35,809 bases of DNA from Spirochaetaceae bacterium (GCA_016744925.1 JADGDJ010000021.1:1-35809), one strand, 5' to 3'. Numbered from the stretch's first letter, positions 1-9,543 are shown. The notes: a model not told the origin generated them from the letters alone. Numbers and translations are program-made.

Positions 1-1
1 T

Positions 2-226
2 GTAAATGGATTGATTTATGTATCTGTAATTGAACCCAAAGTCCATCATGAGAATATAGGTCAAATGCCCAATTACGGGTTTCCTTTTTTCACAACCGTA
101 AAAAAATATTATCAGATTGTGAATAACAAAAGACAATTATCAAAGTGGAGTTATGGGATTTATCTCGTAGAATCTTCCCTGACAGTACTAGTTATATTAT
201 CTGTTATTTTATTTACCGCTCATTAA
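2..226 (+). CDS. C-terminal fragment of a hydrophobic/membrane protein, truncated by window start
   Basis: Frame is open from position 2 to a stop at 226; ends in a hydrophobic segment (YGIYLVESSLTVLVILSVILF). Confidence 0.4.
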   Translation, partial: VNGLIYVSVIEPKVHHENIGQMPNYGFPFFTTVKKYYQIVNNKRQLSKWSYGIYLVESSLTVLVILSVILFTAH

Positions 227-235
227 ACCCTATCA

Positions 236-274
236 AAATCAGCCATCCCGTAAAATGACTGGTTCGGCTGATTT
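236..274. terminator. Possible terminator between convergent genes
   Basis: 9-bp inverted repeat AAATCAGCC / GGCTGATTT (236-244, 266-274) with a 21-nt loop, between the partial + gene and the 3' end of the - strand permease. Confidence 0.35.
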
Positions 275-279
275 ATAGA

Positions 280-810
280 CTATTTTTCTGATAGTTTTGC
301 GTATATCAGATCGCGATCCTTTTTTAATAGAATCTTCTCCATCAGAATTGATATAAAAAAGAATGCAGAAAAGCCTGTCACAATATGTATTGTCGTAAAG
401 GCCACTCCAAAAAAATTCAATTCGTAAAGAAAAATGGGTAGTTTGGTCGTGGTCCATGTTCCCAGAAAAAATACGATAAAGGCCAAGCGGGCTCCTTTTT
501 TAGCTAACAAAGCCGCAACAGGAAAAGCGACATATAAGGGACCGGCTCCGAATGTACCCAGGGCAAAAGACCAAAAATACCCTTTAAGCCCGGCATTCTC
601 TCCCATATGCCGAATAATAACTTCCCTTGGTATTAAAGCGTCAAGCAGGTTCACGATCAACAGAATCGGGGGGAGAATTGACAGCATCGTACCGACACTG
701 GAAAGTGAAATCCCCATTGCGCTAACAGCAGTCTCCCTTCTTACAAAAAACAGAATAAGAAAAGCCAATAGAGCAATTAGAGTCATTTTATATTTTTTTA
801 ATAGTTTCAA
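280..810 (-). CDS. Half-size permease, second half of a split COG0701/DUF318-like permease
   Basis: 176 aa, multiple TM segments, motif GTFGAGPLYVAFPVAALLAKKGA; 4-nt overlap with upstream half-permease. Confidence 0.6.
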   Translation of the reverse strand: MKLLKKYKMTLIALLAFLILFFVRRETAVSAMGISLSSVGTMLSILPPILLIVNLLDALIPREVIIRHMGENAGLKGYFWSFALGTFGAGPLYVAFPVAALLAKKGARLAFIVFFLGTWTTTKLPIFLYELNFFGVAFTTIHIVTGFSAFFFISILMEKILLKKDRDLIYAKLSEK

Positions 811-1310
811 AGTGAGCCTCCCATAAAAATAGTAACAACAAAGACAAATAATAGTGTCATAGCAAGGCTGCCTAAATTTCTATAAACGGCAAATTTTGTA
901 CCGAAATAAGATTGTTCCATAGATAAGGTGATAAAACCAATCCCCATCAATGCTGAAATAAACCCTGCGACCTGAGCCAGCCCCGCCCCTTGTTCCAGCA
1001 AAGTAGCCCCCAGGGGGAAAGCAATAAAACTGGGAAGGAAAGCCACAGCACCGGCAACAATAGAGAGACCGATTCCCAGAACCCCGGACTCTTCCCCGAT
1101 CACCCCAGAAATGGTTTCCGGAGAGAGAACTGCCAAACTCAATCCGATAAGCAGCAATATAAAACTCATTTGCGGGAGCAACCCCAAAAGACTTTTGATA
1201 GATTTTTTTACAGCCTTTTTAGTTTTTTGCTTATCCTTTAAGAATGAATAAACCAGCAACAATACTGATGCCGTATAAAATATGATAGATTCCATTATTT
1301 CTCCTTGCAT
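807..1310 (-). CDS. Half-size permease, first half of a split COG0701/DUF318-like permease
   Basis: 167 aa, motif AFLPSFIAFPLGATLLEQGAGLAQVAGFISALMGIGFITLSMEQSYFGTK typical of this permease group. Confidence 0.6.
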   Translation of the reverse strand: MQGEIMESIIFYTASVLLLVYSFLKDKQKTKKAVKKSIKSLLGLLPQMSFILLLIGLSLAVLSPETISGVIGEESGVLGIGLSIVAGAVAFLPSFIAFPLGATLLEQGAGLAQVAGFISALMGIGFITLSMEQSYFGTKFAVYRNLGSLAMTLLFVFVVTIFMGGSL

Positions 1311-1648
1311 GATTCACCCGTGATTAGGGTGTATTTATCGAGGAATATCGTAAGATTATTCACTCTGAATCGGATCTCTTTCTCAAAACTTTCGAGCTCT
1401 GAGTATCCTTTTGTTTTCAATGTGTAATATTTTCTGACAGGTCCTTTTTGCGAATCGTCAAGGCGAACACAGATGCTTCCCTCCTCTTCCAACCTGTTAA
1501 GAGTTCTATAGAGGAAAGCACGATCCATTCTATTTTGAGGAATTAAATTATTGATTCTTTCCTGAATTTCCAAACCATATGCTTCTCCATCAGTAAGACA
1601 CAAAAGAATAAAGGCCTGAACATGCCGTCCCCTTTGAAATGGTCCCAT
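1295..1648 (-). CDS. PadR-family transcriptional regulator
   Basis: 117 aa; winged-helix sequence QAFILLCLTDGEAYGLEIQERI...RAFLYRTLNRLEEEGSI...KYYTLKTKGYSELE typical of PadR. Confidence 0.8.
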   Translation of the reverse strand: MGPFQRGRHVQAFILLCLTDGEAYGLEIQERINNLIPQNRMDRAFLYRTLNRLEEEGSICVRLDDSQKGPVRKYYTLKTKGYSELESFEKEIRFRVNNLTIFLDKYTLITGESCKEK

Positions 1649-1677
1649 AATACCTCCTGCACACGAATAAAAGCCTT

Positions 1678-1736
1678 AAGCATCTAGATGCTTTACACAC
1701 ATACTAATAAAACTATATGCTATTGTCAACATATAG
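1678..1736 (-). promoter_or_regulatory. Promoter of the padR/permease operon with two inverted repeats
   Basis: Minus-strand -35 TTGACA (1724-1729), 17-nt spacer, -10 TAGTAT (1701-1706); CTATATG-N10-CATATAG (1713-1736) spans the -35; perfect 16-bp palindrome AAGCATCTAGATGCTT at 1678-1693 near +1. Confidence 0.6.
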
Positions 1737-1774
1737 CTCCACAAAAACAGCCTCCGGATCTCCTTATTTTAAAG

Positions 1775-2644
1775 TCAATACTGATTCTGTTTGAGAACAT
1801 CCCTATGCAGGATATTTACTTTATAGCTCTTCTGAATCAGATCTTTCGCAAGACGTTCGGCAAAAGTCACAGAACGATGTTTCCCACCGGTGCAGCCCAT
1901 GGCGACCAGCAGGCAGCTTTTTCCCTCTTTCACATATAAAGGGAGAGAAAATCTGACCATATCCTGTATCTTTTCATAAAAAACCAGGCTCTCATCATGG
2001 TCCATAACATATTCCTGCACATCCACTTCCAGCCCGGTTCTCTCCTTCAATTCGGGGATGTAAAAGGGATTGGGCAGACAGCGCAGGTCAAACACGAGAT
2101 CAGCTTCGGGAGGTAACCCGTTTTTGAATCCGAAAGACATGCAGACTACTGTCAGCCCATCGGAATCGCGCTGTAAAAATAACTCAACAACCCTCCTCTT
2201 CAATTGAGAGGGTGCCATCAGAGAAGTATCGATAACAAAGTGTGCTTTCTCTTTCACTACTTGTAGAATTTGCCGTTCTTTGTCTATTGAATCAGCAATG
2301 GAATAGGATTCCTCTTCTGCAAGGTGATGCCTACGGCGTCCCTCTTTGTAGCGGTTGAGCAGAACTTTGTCTTCCGCATCGATAAACAGAATTTTGTAAG
2401 TGTAATTCTCCGATGTCAACTCATCGAGGCTGACGAGAAAATCCTCAAAGACCTGAAGCCCCCTGGCGTCTACAACGAGAGCGATTTTATCAATCTTTTT
2501 ACTTTTGTCATGAAGAATATCTGCAAACTGTACGATAAACTGGGGAGGAATATTGTCACTGCAGTAATATCCTATATCTTCCAGAGCATTGAGTACCTTT
2601 GATTTCCCCGCTCCTGACATTCCTGTTACAATTATAAAATCCAT
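1775..2644 (-). CDS. rapZ: RNase adapter protein RapZ (YvcJ family nucleotide-binding protein)
   Basis: 289 aa; Walker A TGMSGAGKS near N-terminus, C-terminal FGFKNGLPPEADLVFDLRCLPNPFYIPELKERTG and GCTGGKHRSV motifs diagnostic of RapZ. Confidence 0.93.
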   Translation of the reverse strand: MDFIIVTGMSGAGKSKVLNALEDIGYYCSDNIPPQFIVQFADILHDKSKKIDKIALVVDARGLQVFEDFLVSLDELTSENYTYKILFIDAEDKVLLNRYKEGRRRHHLAEEESYSIADSIDKERQILQVVKEKAHFVIDTSLMAPSQLKRRVVELFLQRDSDGLTVVCMSFGFKNGLPPEADLVFDLRCLPNPFYIPELKERTGLEVDVQEYVMDHDESLVFYEKIQDMVRFSLPLYVKEGKSCLLVAMGCTGGKHRSVTFAERLAKDLIQKSYKVNILHRDVLKQNQY

Positions 2645-2682
2645 TTACTTAACTCCTAAACTTGCATTGGCGGTAGGTGCAT

Positions 2683-4458
2683 TCACCGACCAGCCTGATT
2701 ATTTTTTTCATCGATGGGAAGGCTTACAGTAAATACACTGCCTTCACCTTCACGGCTATTGAGAGTAATATCTCCACCGAACTCATTGGCTATATGCCTG
2801 GCAATCGCCAACCCGAGACCGCTTCCGCCTATACGGCTGTTTCGAGATTTGGCCACACGATAAAATCTCTCGAAAATCTTCTCTCTATCTTTTTCAGGGA
2901 TTCCGATACCGTTATCGGTAACTTCTAAAATCAGATTCCGTCCCGACGTGGAAAGATTGACTCTGATAAGACCATGTTCAGGCGTATACTTGATTGCGTT
3001 TTCACAGAGGTTTTCAACAATCTGCCGAAACCAGCTGGGAATTCCTTTAAATGTTGGGATATTCTCCCCGATATCCAGACTAAAACCGATATGTTTTTCA
3101 TCAGCAAAAGGTTTCAGGGATTTATAAGCCTCTCGGACCAGGAGAGAAACCTCTATATTTTCTTCGTATGTCTTGGCAATTTTCCCTTCAATCTTTGAAA
3201 GTAGCAATAACTCCGAAATTAGTCTTTTCAGGCGATTTGTTTCGATATCTATTATGTCCAGAGATCTGGTTCTATCTTTATCTGAAAGCATTTTCCAAGT
3301 CTTCAGAGTCTCGACAAATCCGCTGATTAAAGTCAGAGGCGTACGCAGCTCATGGGAGACATTGGATATGAACTCTCCTCTCAGATTTTCCAGACGGCGC
3401 ATTTCCGTAACATCGACAATGACAGCCAGCACTCCGAACCGGTCATAGGGGATGTATTTATTGTTGATGAGAGTCACAATAACATCGAGCACTTTTCCAT
3501 CATCAGTATCCAGAGAGAACAGACTCTCTTCGCCGCTGGCATTGACCCATTCTGTCTGTTCCAGGATCTTAGTAAGAAGACTACTTATCTCTTCACTTTT
3601 TTTTCTGGTACTGAATAGGTCGGCTTTGTTAATATTGAGCAGACTTTCTGCCTGCCCGTTCACCATGCTGATCTTATTATTGGAGTCCACAGCGATAATC
3701 CCGCTTCCGATGCTGGAAAACACCGTATTGATTCGACTGTACTTTTTGTTATCCGCAATAATGAGATTGTTGTAACGGTTCAACAATACGTTGAAATGCT
3801 CTACCAGTTTATCCACTTCGGGGCTGGAACTCTGAATACTAATAATTCCGGTTCCACTTTCCATAGCCGCTTCAGTCGATTTCAACAGCAATTTAATCTG
3901 GGATTTGACACGTTGCCGAAAGTAGCTGATAAAAACAAATGTCCCGACGGCCATAAAGAGTAGAATAAAAAATAAAGTTTGAATTATTATCCGGCTAATC
4001 GATTTGACTCCCCGTACGGTTGTGATCAGTTCAATGAGTACCATTTCATCACCAACAGGGTGCGGAGGACGGGCGATACTCAGAACAAGAGAATCGTTTA
4101 GCCGGCTATTGAGGATTTTGTAAGAAGGTCGCCCTTTTTTAGCCTCAGCCAGTACAGAGTCGTAATACACTCCGGAGATGTTCTCCTTAAAAGAATCTGC
4201 CAGTAAGAGGGAATCTATAGTTGTAACAATGACTCTCGAATGTGAAATATCACCGTAATTTCGAGCCATCTCCTGAAAATCAGAATCATCGACATCTTCG
4301 CTTCCCAGTGCCTGGAACATCATGTCGATTAATACCAAACCGTTATTTCTGGCCTGAACCATATAGAGATTCACATTACGGAGGTAAAAAGAGAGCATTA
4401 TCACCATAAACAAAAAGATGAGAATAATGATTAATATGGAGTATTGTCTTGTTTTCAT
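2683..4458 (-). CDS. PhoR-like sensor histidine kinase (sensor region, PAS, HisKA, HATPase_c)
   Basis: 591 aa; N-terminal TM and extracytoplasmic region, H-box NVSHELRTPLTLISGFVETL, N-box ENLCENAIKYTPEHG, G1/G2 DNGIGIPEKDRE and GGSGLGLAIARHI. Confidence 0.9.
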   Translation of the reverse strand: MKTRQYSILIIILIFLFMVIMLSFYLRNVNLYMVQARNNGLVLIDMMFQALGSEDVDDSDFQEMARNYGDISHSRVIVTTIDSLLLADSFKENISGVYYDSVLAEAKKGRPSYKILNSRLNDSLVLSIARPPHPVGDEMVLIELITTVRGVKSISRIIIQTLFFILLFMAVGTFVFISYFRQRVKSQIKLLLKSTEAAMESGTGIISIQSSSPEVDKLVEHFNVLLNRYNNLIIADNKKYSRINTVFSSIGSGIIAVDSNNKISMVNGQAESLLNINKADLFSTRKKSEEISSLLTKILEQTEWVNASGEESLFSLDTDDGKVLDVIVTLINNKYIPYDRFGVLAVIVDVTEMRRLENLRGEFISNVSHELRTPLTLISGFVETLKTWKMLSDKDRTRSLDIIDIETNRLKRLISELLLLSKIEGKIAKTYEENIEVSLLVREAYKSLKPFADEKHIGFSLDIGENIPTFKGIPSWFRQIVENLCENAIKYTPEHGLIRVNLSTSGRNLILEVTDNGIGIPEKDREKIFERFYRVAKSRNSRIGGSGLGLAIARHIANEFGGDITLNSREGEGSVFTVSLPIDEKNNQAGR

Positions 4459-4464
4459 TATATT

Positions 4465-5154
4465 TTACAATGCGATTTTATAACCGACACCGCGTACAGT
4501 CACAATGGTAACGACCTGTTTTGAGTCTATGGTCAATTTCTTTCTCAAGTTTCTCATATGCACATCTATAATTCTGTCGTCGACCGCCTTATCCTTAGCA
4601 ATGATCTCTGAAAAAATCCTATCCCTGGATACGATAGCACCCCGGTTAAGAACCAGCATCTGCAGAATTCTAAATTCTGTCAGAGTCAGATTGATAATTT
4701 CTCCCGACCAGGTCACCTGATATTGCAATGTATCAATAATCATGTTGTTTATTTTGAGAATATTATCATTAGGATTGTGCTTATCAACTCTTCTCAGTAC
4801 TGCGGCAATTCTCGCAAAGAGCTCTTTCAATCCGAAAGGTTTGGTAATATAGTCATCGGCCCCCATTCCGAGTCCGATGACCTTATCCGTCTCTTCGCTT
4901 TTAGCAGTGACCATTATTATGGGTATATTCTCCAGAACAGGATCTGATTTAAGCCGGCGGCAGGTTTCAATCCCGTCGATTCCCTCGAGCATGAGATCGA
5001 GAATAATGAGATCGGGAAGCTCTGCCCTGGCCAGCTCAATCCCCTCTTCTCCGGAGAGAGAGGAAATCGTCGCATAACCCTGGTTCTTCAAGTTCATAGA
5101 GAGCAATTCAATAATATGCATTTCATCATCTATGATGAGAATTTTACGATAGAT
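4465..5154 (-). CDS. PhoB/OmpR-family response regulator; N-terminus extended beyond the ORF track
   Basis: REC (LIILDLMLEGIDGIETCRRL, MVTAKSEETDKVIGLGMGADDYITKPF) and winged helix. Track starts at 5121, but in-frame upstream codons read (I/M)YRKILIIDDE-MH, the missing REC acidic pocket. No ATG/GTG/TTG/CTG lies between the upstream in-frame TAA and 5121; an ATC at 5152-5154 sits 6 nt after GGAGG. Confidence 0.85.
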   Translation of the reverse strand: MYRKILIIDDEMHIIELLSMNLKNQGYATISSLSGEEGIELARAELPDLIILDLMLEGIDGIETCRRLKSDPVLENIPIIMVTAKSEETDKVIGLGMGADDYITKPFGLKELFARIAAVLRRVDKHNPNDNILKINNMIIDTLQYQVTWSGEIINLTLTEFRILQMLVLNRGAIVSRDRIFSEIIAKDKAVDDRIIDVHMRNLRKKLTIDSKQVVTIVTVRGVGYKIAL

Positions 5155-5178
5155 AACCGACCTCCAGCCGAAGAAATT

Positions 5179-6297
5179 TTAGAGAGCACTCAATTCGCCC
5201 TGACCCATGTTTTTCCCGTTTTCCGCATCAAATAAAATATACCGGTTTTCATGAAAATTTACAGCGATTTCTTTCCCTACCTGAAAGTCCGTCCCACGGA
5301 ATACAACACTTGTGAGAATTATCCCGTTAAAATCGATCTTGACGATAGTTTCCATCCCAGAGGGCAGTGTCGAATAGACAATTCCTTTCAGTTTGCCACC
5401 TTCTTCAATAGTGATATCTTCCGGTCTTATCCCCAATAACAGTTTCTGATTCTCTTGAACAGTCAGGCTCGAAGACACAGGAGTATACATCAGCTCCAGT
5501 TCTTTGCAATTGAGCAGAACTTCATCGAGATTGGTATTGTTTCCAGTTACTTCAAGTAAGTTTATATTGGGACTGCCCACAAAATCGGCAACAAAAGCAT
5601 TCCCCGGATTATGATAGACTTCCAATGGCGGATCGAACTGCTGAAGCAATCCCTCTTTCAACATACAGATTTTAGAGGAGAGAGTCATAGCCTCCAGCTG
5701 ATCATGGGTCACATAGACGAAAGTGGAATCAGTTTCCACATGCAGCCTTTTCAATTCAGTCCGCATCTCCATACGTAGTTTAGCATCGAGATTAGAGAGA
5801 GGTTCGTCCATAAAGAGAACCTTTGGACCCGTAGCAAGAGTTCGCGCTATAGCGACACGTTGCTGCTGGCCTCCCGAAAGCTCCGAAGGGTATCTTCCGG
5901 AGAATTCCTCGATTTTTAGCATCTGCAAGAGCTCAATGACTCGTTCTTCTACTTTATCTTTTTTCCATTTCAGGTTTTCCAGCCCGAAAGCGATATTTTT
6001 GTACACTGTCATATGTGGCCATAGTGCATAATTCTGAAAAAGAAATCCCACATCTCTTTTGTCTGGAGAGACATCAATCCCCTGTTCCGAAGAAAAGACC
6101 AGCTTATTGTCAATCCAGATTTCACCTTCTGTAGGTGTTTCCAGACCGGCTATCATTCTCAATGTCGTTGTCTTCCCACAACCCGAAGGCCCGAGCAGAG
6201 TCACAAACTCCCGGTCATTTATGTTGAGATTCAAATTATCCACGGCAAGAAATTTACCGAATTTTTTGGTTATATTTTTTAGTCTGATTTCAGGCAT
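5179..6297 (-). CDS. Fe(III)/spermidine-putrescine-type ABC transporter ATP-binding protein (FbpC/AfuC-like)
   Basis: 372 aa; Walker [10 protein letters not shown], signature [16 protein letters not shown], Walker [14 protein letters not shown]-terminal TOBE-like region. Confidence 0.85.
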   Translation of the reverse strand: MPEIRLKNITKKFGKFLAVDNLNLNINDREFVTLLGPSGCGKTTTLRMIAGLETPTEGEIWIDNKLVFSSEQGIDVSPDKRDVGFLFQNYALWPHMTVYKNIAFGLENLKWKKDKVEERVIELLQMLKIEEFSGRYPSELSGGQQQRVAIARTLATGPKVLFMDEPLSNLDAKLRMEMRTELKRLHVETDSTFVYVTHDQLEAMTLSSKICMLKEGLLQQFDPPLEVYHNPGNAFVADFVGSPNINLLEVTGNNTNLDEVLLNCKELELMYTPVSSSLTVQENQKLLLGIRPEDITIEEGGKLKGIVYSTLPSGMETIVKIDFNGIILTSVVFRGTDFQVGKEIAVNFHENRYILFDAENGKNMGQGELSAL

Positions 6298-6301
6298 TAT
6301 T

Positions 6302-8095
6302 TCAACCTCCTATTCCTTTGTCTACAGATGCACCTGTAACTTTATTTACGATCACATTACTCAAAACGACGATACCGACAATCATCAGATTGATGGCATT
6401 GGCATATTGATTCCACCCTTTCTCATTGTACTGAAACAACATGGTGGTCAGAATTCTTGTAGAGGGTGTCACCAGCAAAATGAAAAGCGACAATTCCCGC
6501 ATACAGGAGATAAAAGGCAGCAGATAACCGGACAGAAAACTTGTTTTCTGAATGGGGATAATAATTTTTGTCATTCTCTTAAACCAGGAGATCCCCATAA
6601 TGGTTCCCGCCTCTTCAATCTCATTGCTCAACTGATGCATAGCGCTGACCCCGGAACGGGAAGCGAAAGGCAGATACTTTACAGCACCAATGAGAACCAG
6701 CAGTGCGAACGAGCCGTAAAGAGGAGGTATAAATCCCCTCCTGGCTGCAAACATGGAGAGATAAATCGCTCCGAATGCCATGCTGGGCATAAGATAGGGG
6801 AAAAATGCCAGGTTATTAACAGCTGTGGACAATCGGGAGTTTTTTCTTTTCACGATGGCGTATCCCGCTAGAATACCCAAAGTCCCGGCGATAAAGGCCA
6901 CAAGAACTGACAATTTAACACTGTTGAAAAACCCTGTGTAGATCGATGAGTTTCTAAAAATCCCCGGTTCGCCATTGGCGATCTGAGGGCTTCCCGATCC
7001 GATCCAGAATTGTGTCGTAAAATTGGTCAGGCTGTAATTTCCCGGTTCCATAATAAATGATTCCACAGCGAAAGATACAAGCGGTAGAATGCAGACAAGC
7101 AATATCATAGCCATAAGCAGCACCGATAATGGTGTTCTGATCGCTTTCAATCTGATGAGGGAAATGTTTGAACTCTTTCCGGTTATCGTCGTATAAGATC
7201 GCCTTTTACCAATGATCTTCTGATTCATAGCGAGGATAAAAACTCCGATGAGAATCATGATTAAAGCCATCAGATATCCGTATCCGGGATTCAGTCCATT
7301 GAGTGTTCTGAACATCTGCGTAGTCAGAACCTGATAACGAACGGGTGTTCCGAGAAATGCCGGTACAGCAAAAGCACTCATGGCGCTTGAGAAAACCAGC
7401 AGAAAAGTGGAGAGCATCGCCGGCAAAACGATGGGAATTGTCACTTTCCACATAATTTTAAATCTGTTGGCTTTGAGTATCAGTGCCGCCTCTTCGAGGT
7501 TGGCATCCATATTCCTCAGAATTCCTCCGATCAGAATATAAGCGAAGGGAGCGTAATGCATCCCCAGTACAATGACTATGGGAAAAGGTCCATAGGCAAA
7601 CCAATCGGGAGTCGAAATCCCGGTAAGTGATGTAAAAAATCCTGGGACACCTCCTACCAGATCATTTTTAAAGAAGTTCAGCCATGCCATGGCCAATGTC
7701 CACGAAGGCATGATGTAGGGAAATATAAAGAGTGTGGAAATCAGATTTTTATACCTGATGTCTGTCCTGGTTACGAGCCATGCGAAAAGTCCGCCGACAA
7801 GAATGGCAAACAGACAGGTCCCTGCGGAAATGCCCATTGTATTCATAAAGGGCTCATAAAAAATCTTTCCGCTATTGGCAGGATTAAATAAGACCTGTTT
7901 CCAGTGATAGAGAGTCAAATCGCCGACCTGCGACCCTTTTATTCTCATCAGTTCCGATGAATGGACCTTAAAGGTATCCATGATGATAGTAAAAAGAGGT
8001 ATAACAGTGAGGTACACAAGCACCACGGCCATCGTGACGAGAATAATATTATGAGGTTTCCTGATAAAGGATTTGAACCTGTTTCTTAAATTCAT
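6302..8095 (-). CDS. Fused ABC permease (FbpB/AfuB-like, two permease domains)
   Basis: 597 aa, ~12 TM; two permease domains with EAA-type loops (ANLEEAALILKANRFKIMWKVTIPIVLPA; NEIEEAGTIMGISWFKRMTKIIIPIQK). Confidence 0.85.
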   Translation of the reverse strand: MNLRNRFKSFIRKPHNIILVTMAVVLVYLTVIPLFTIIMDTFKVHSSELMRIKGSQVGDLTLYHWKQVLFNPANSGKIFYEPFMNTMGISAGTCLFAILVGGLFAWLVTRTDIRYKNLISTLFIFPYIMPSWTLAMAWLNFFKNDLVGGVPGFFTSLTGISTPDWFAYGPFPIVIVLGMHYAPFAYILIGGILRNMDANLEEAALILKANRFKIMWKVTIPIVLPAMLSTFLLVFSSAMSAFAVPAFLGTPVRYQVLTTQMFRTLNGLNPGYGYLMALIMILIGVFILAMNQKIIGKRRSYTTITGKSSNISLIRLKAIRTPLSVLLMAMILLVCILPLVSFAVESFIMEPGNYSLTNFTTQFWIGSGSPQIANGEPGIFRNSSIYTGFFNSVKLSVLVAFIAGTLGILAGYAIVKRKNSRLSTAVNNLAFFPYLMPSMAFGAIYLSMFAARRGFIPPLYGSFALLVLIGAVKYLPFASRSGVSAMHQLSNEIEEAGTIMGISWFKRMTKIIIPIQKTSFLSGYLLPFISCMRELSLFILLVTPSTRILTTMLFQYNEKGWNQYANAINLMIVGIVVLSNVIVNKVTGASVDKGIGG

Positions 8096-8129
8096 ATAAT
8101 ACTCTGCTTCAATAAGATTTTACGAAAGA

Positions 8130-8149
8130 CCGCACACATAAGCGTGCGG
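8130..8149 (-). terminator. Intercistronic hairpin after the SBP gene
   Basis: CCGCAC-N8-GTGCGG followed on the minus strand by TCTTT; lies between SBP (ends 8168) and permease (starts 8095). Confidence 0.4.
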
Positions 8150-8167
8150 CCTGTATCTTCAATGTGT

Positions 8168-9331
8168 TTAATAGATATAATTGTTGAGAAATTCCTCGAC
8201 AACTGCTCTGTTTTCAAAACAGTATTCAGGATCTTCCTGTACCAGGATCTTATCCCATGTCGATACGGGGTAATCACCTTCGAGAACAGCAATTTCAGGA
8301 TTGGACGAATAGGTACCCTTATTCACGCTCCATGGTTTGAATCCTTCATCTGTCAGAAGAAATTCGATAAACAGTTTTGCTGCATTTACATTTTCAGCAC
8401 CGCTGCTCATCATAGCGTAAATCGGATAGTAAAAACCGGAAAATGGTTCCATCTCCATGATGGGATCCAGTGCCAGGTTTTTGCTTTCTGTATAACGGAT
8501 TTTAGAAAATACGAACAGACCGGCCAATTGTTTTTCCTGACCCTTAATTCCGATGTTTTCTGCTGTAGTTGTATCAGAGCTTGTTAAAACAAGACCATTA
8601 TCAAAAATAGCTTTAATCCATTCATAACCGGCATTTTCAGTTGTCAGTTCAATCTCTTTTCCATAATAAGATTTATAAGCATCGGCGATCTGACCGGAAA
8701 TTTTATCGGAAGTAACCATTGTCATAAAGTTGGCATTTACACCTTCCTGGAAGGGATTTTTGAACTGAAATCGACCGGACCATGAAGGCTCTGCCAATTC
8801 CCAGATATTTGAGAAGGGGTATTCCGAAGTCTTTTCATTGTTGTATATAAAAACCTTATTGATGATTGAGAATACAAGGGGCTCCTGATATTTTGCAGGA
8901 ATGATATCTTTCATTGTAGGAGGAACATAATTGTAGAGATAACCGAGATTAACAAGCTCACCCATCATTCTTCCACCATCCTGAGCAAGAACAAAGTCTA
9001 CGCCATTAACGCCTGTACTTCCCTCTTTGGATACTTTTTCAATCAGCTCAAAGTCTTTTAAATTGGTGGCTTCCACTTTGATTCCATATTTCGCTTCAAA
9101 AGCTTCTGCAGCTTTGGAGATACGGCTAGTCACAGAATAAACTACGACTTTTCCTTCTGCCTGAGCGGCTGTTACCAACTCATCGTGAGTCATCTCTTTT
9201 TCAACGACTACAGGTTCTTCTTTTACAGAGACCTCTTCTTTTTTATCAGAAGCTCCACAGGCTGTGAACAGCACAAGTACTACCGATACAGCAAATAGAA
9301 GTGATACTTTTCTTTTTAATAGAGATACCAT
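8168..9331 (-). CDS. Fe(III)-type ABC transporter substrate-binding lipoprotein (FbpA/AfuA-like)
   Basis: 387 aa; lipobox-like VLFTACG; extracellular solute-binding fold (EGKVVVYSVTSRISKAAEAFEAKYGIKVEATN). Confidence 0.82.
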   Translation of the reverse strand: MVSLLKRKVSLLFAVSVVLVLFTACGASDKKEEVSVKEEPVVVEKEMTHDELVTAAQAEGKVVVYSVTSRISKAAEAFEAKYGIKVEATNLKDFELIEKVSKEGSTGVNGVDFVLAQDGGRMMGELVNLGYLYNYVPPTMKDIIPAKYQEPLVFSIINKVFIYNNEKTSEYPFSNIWELAEPSWSGRFQFKNPFQEGVNANFMTMVTSDKISGQIADAYKSYYGKEIELTTENAGYEWIKAIFDNGLVLTSSDTTTAENIGIKGQEKQLAGLFVFSKIRYTESKNLALDPIMEMEPFSGFYYPIYAMMSSGAENVNAAKLFIEFLLTDEGFKPWSVNKGTYSSNPEIAVLEGDYPVSTWDKILVQEDPEYCFENRAVVEEFLNNYIY

Positions 9332-9362
9332 TCCAAATCCTTCCTTTATTTTTTCTTAATTC

Positions 9363-9468
9363 TACCTTAAGATTTCTTAAGGTATTAAATTTACAATATG
9401 CTCTGATTGTATATAAGTCAAGATGAATTTTGTATAGTTTATGTTCTACCTCAAATTGAGGTAGAACA
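9363..9468 (-). promoter_or_regulatory. Promoter of the Fe(III)-type ABC operon flanked by two perfect inverted repeats
   Basis: Minus-strand -35 TTGACT (9416-9421), 17-nt spacer, -10 TATTGT (9393-9398); IR1 TACCTTAAGA-TT-TCTTAAGGTA (9363-9384); IR2 TGTTCTACCTCAA-A-TTGAGGTAGAACA (9442-9468). Confidence 0.65.
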
Positions 9469-9543
9469 AATTAAATCATACATAGGAACTATGGGATTAC
9501 ATTGTTAAAACATCAGTCGAATAAAGATTTTCAGACTCTAGCT

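Noticed and set aside
434-826. 130-aa + strand ORF
   Set aside because: Antisense to the half-permease gene with clear TM and family motifs.
6059-6871. 270-aa + strand ORF
   Set aside because: Antisense to the ABC ATPase and fused permease genes, which carry clear family motifs; composition ([11 protein letters not shown]...) is the familiar reverse-strand shadow of an ABC ATPase.
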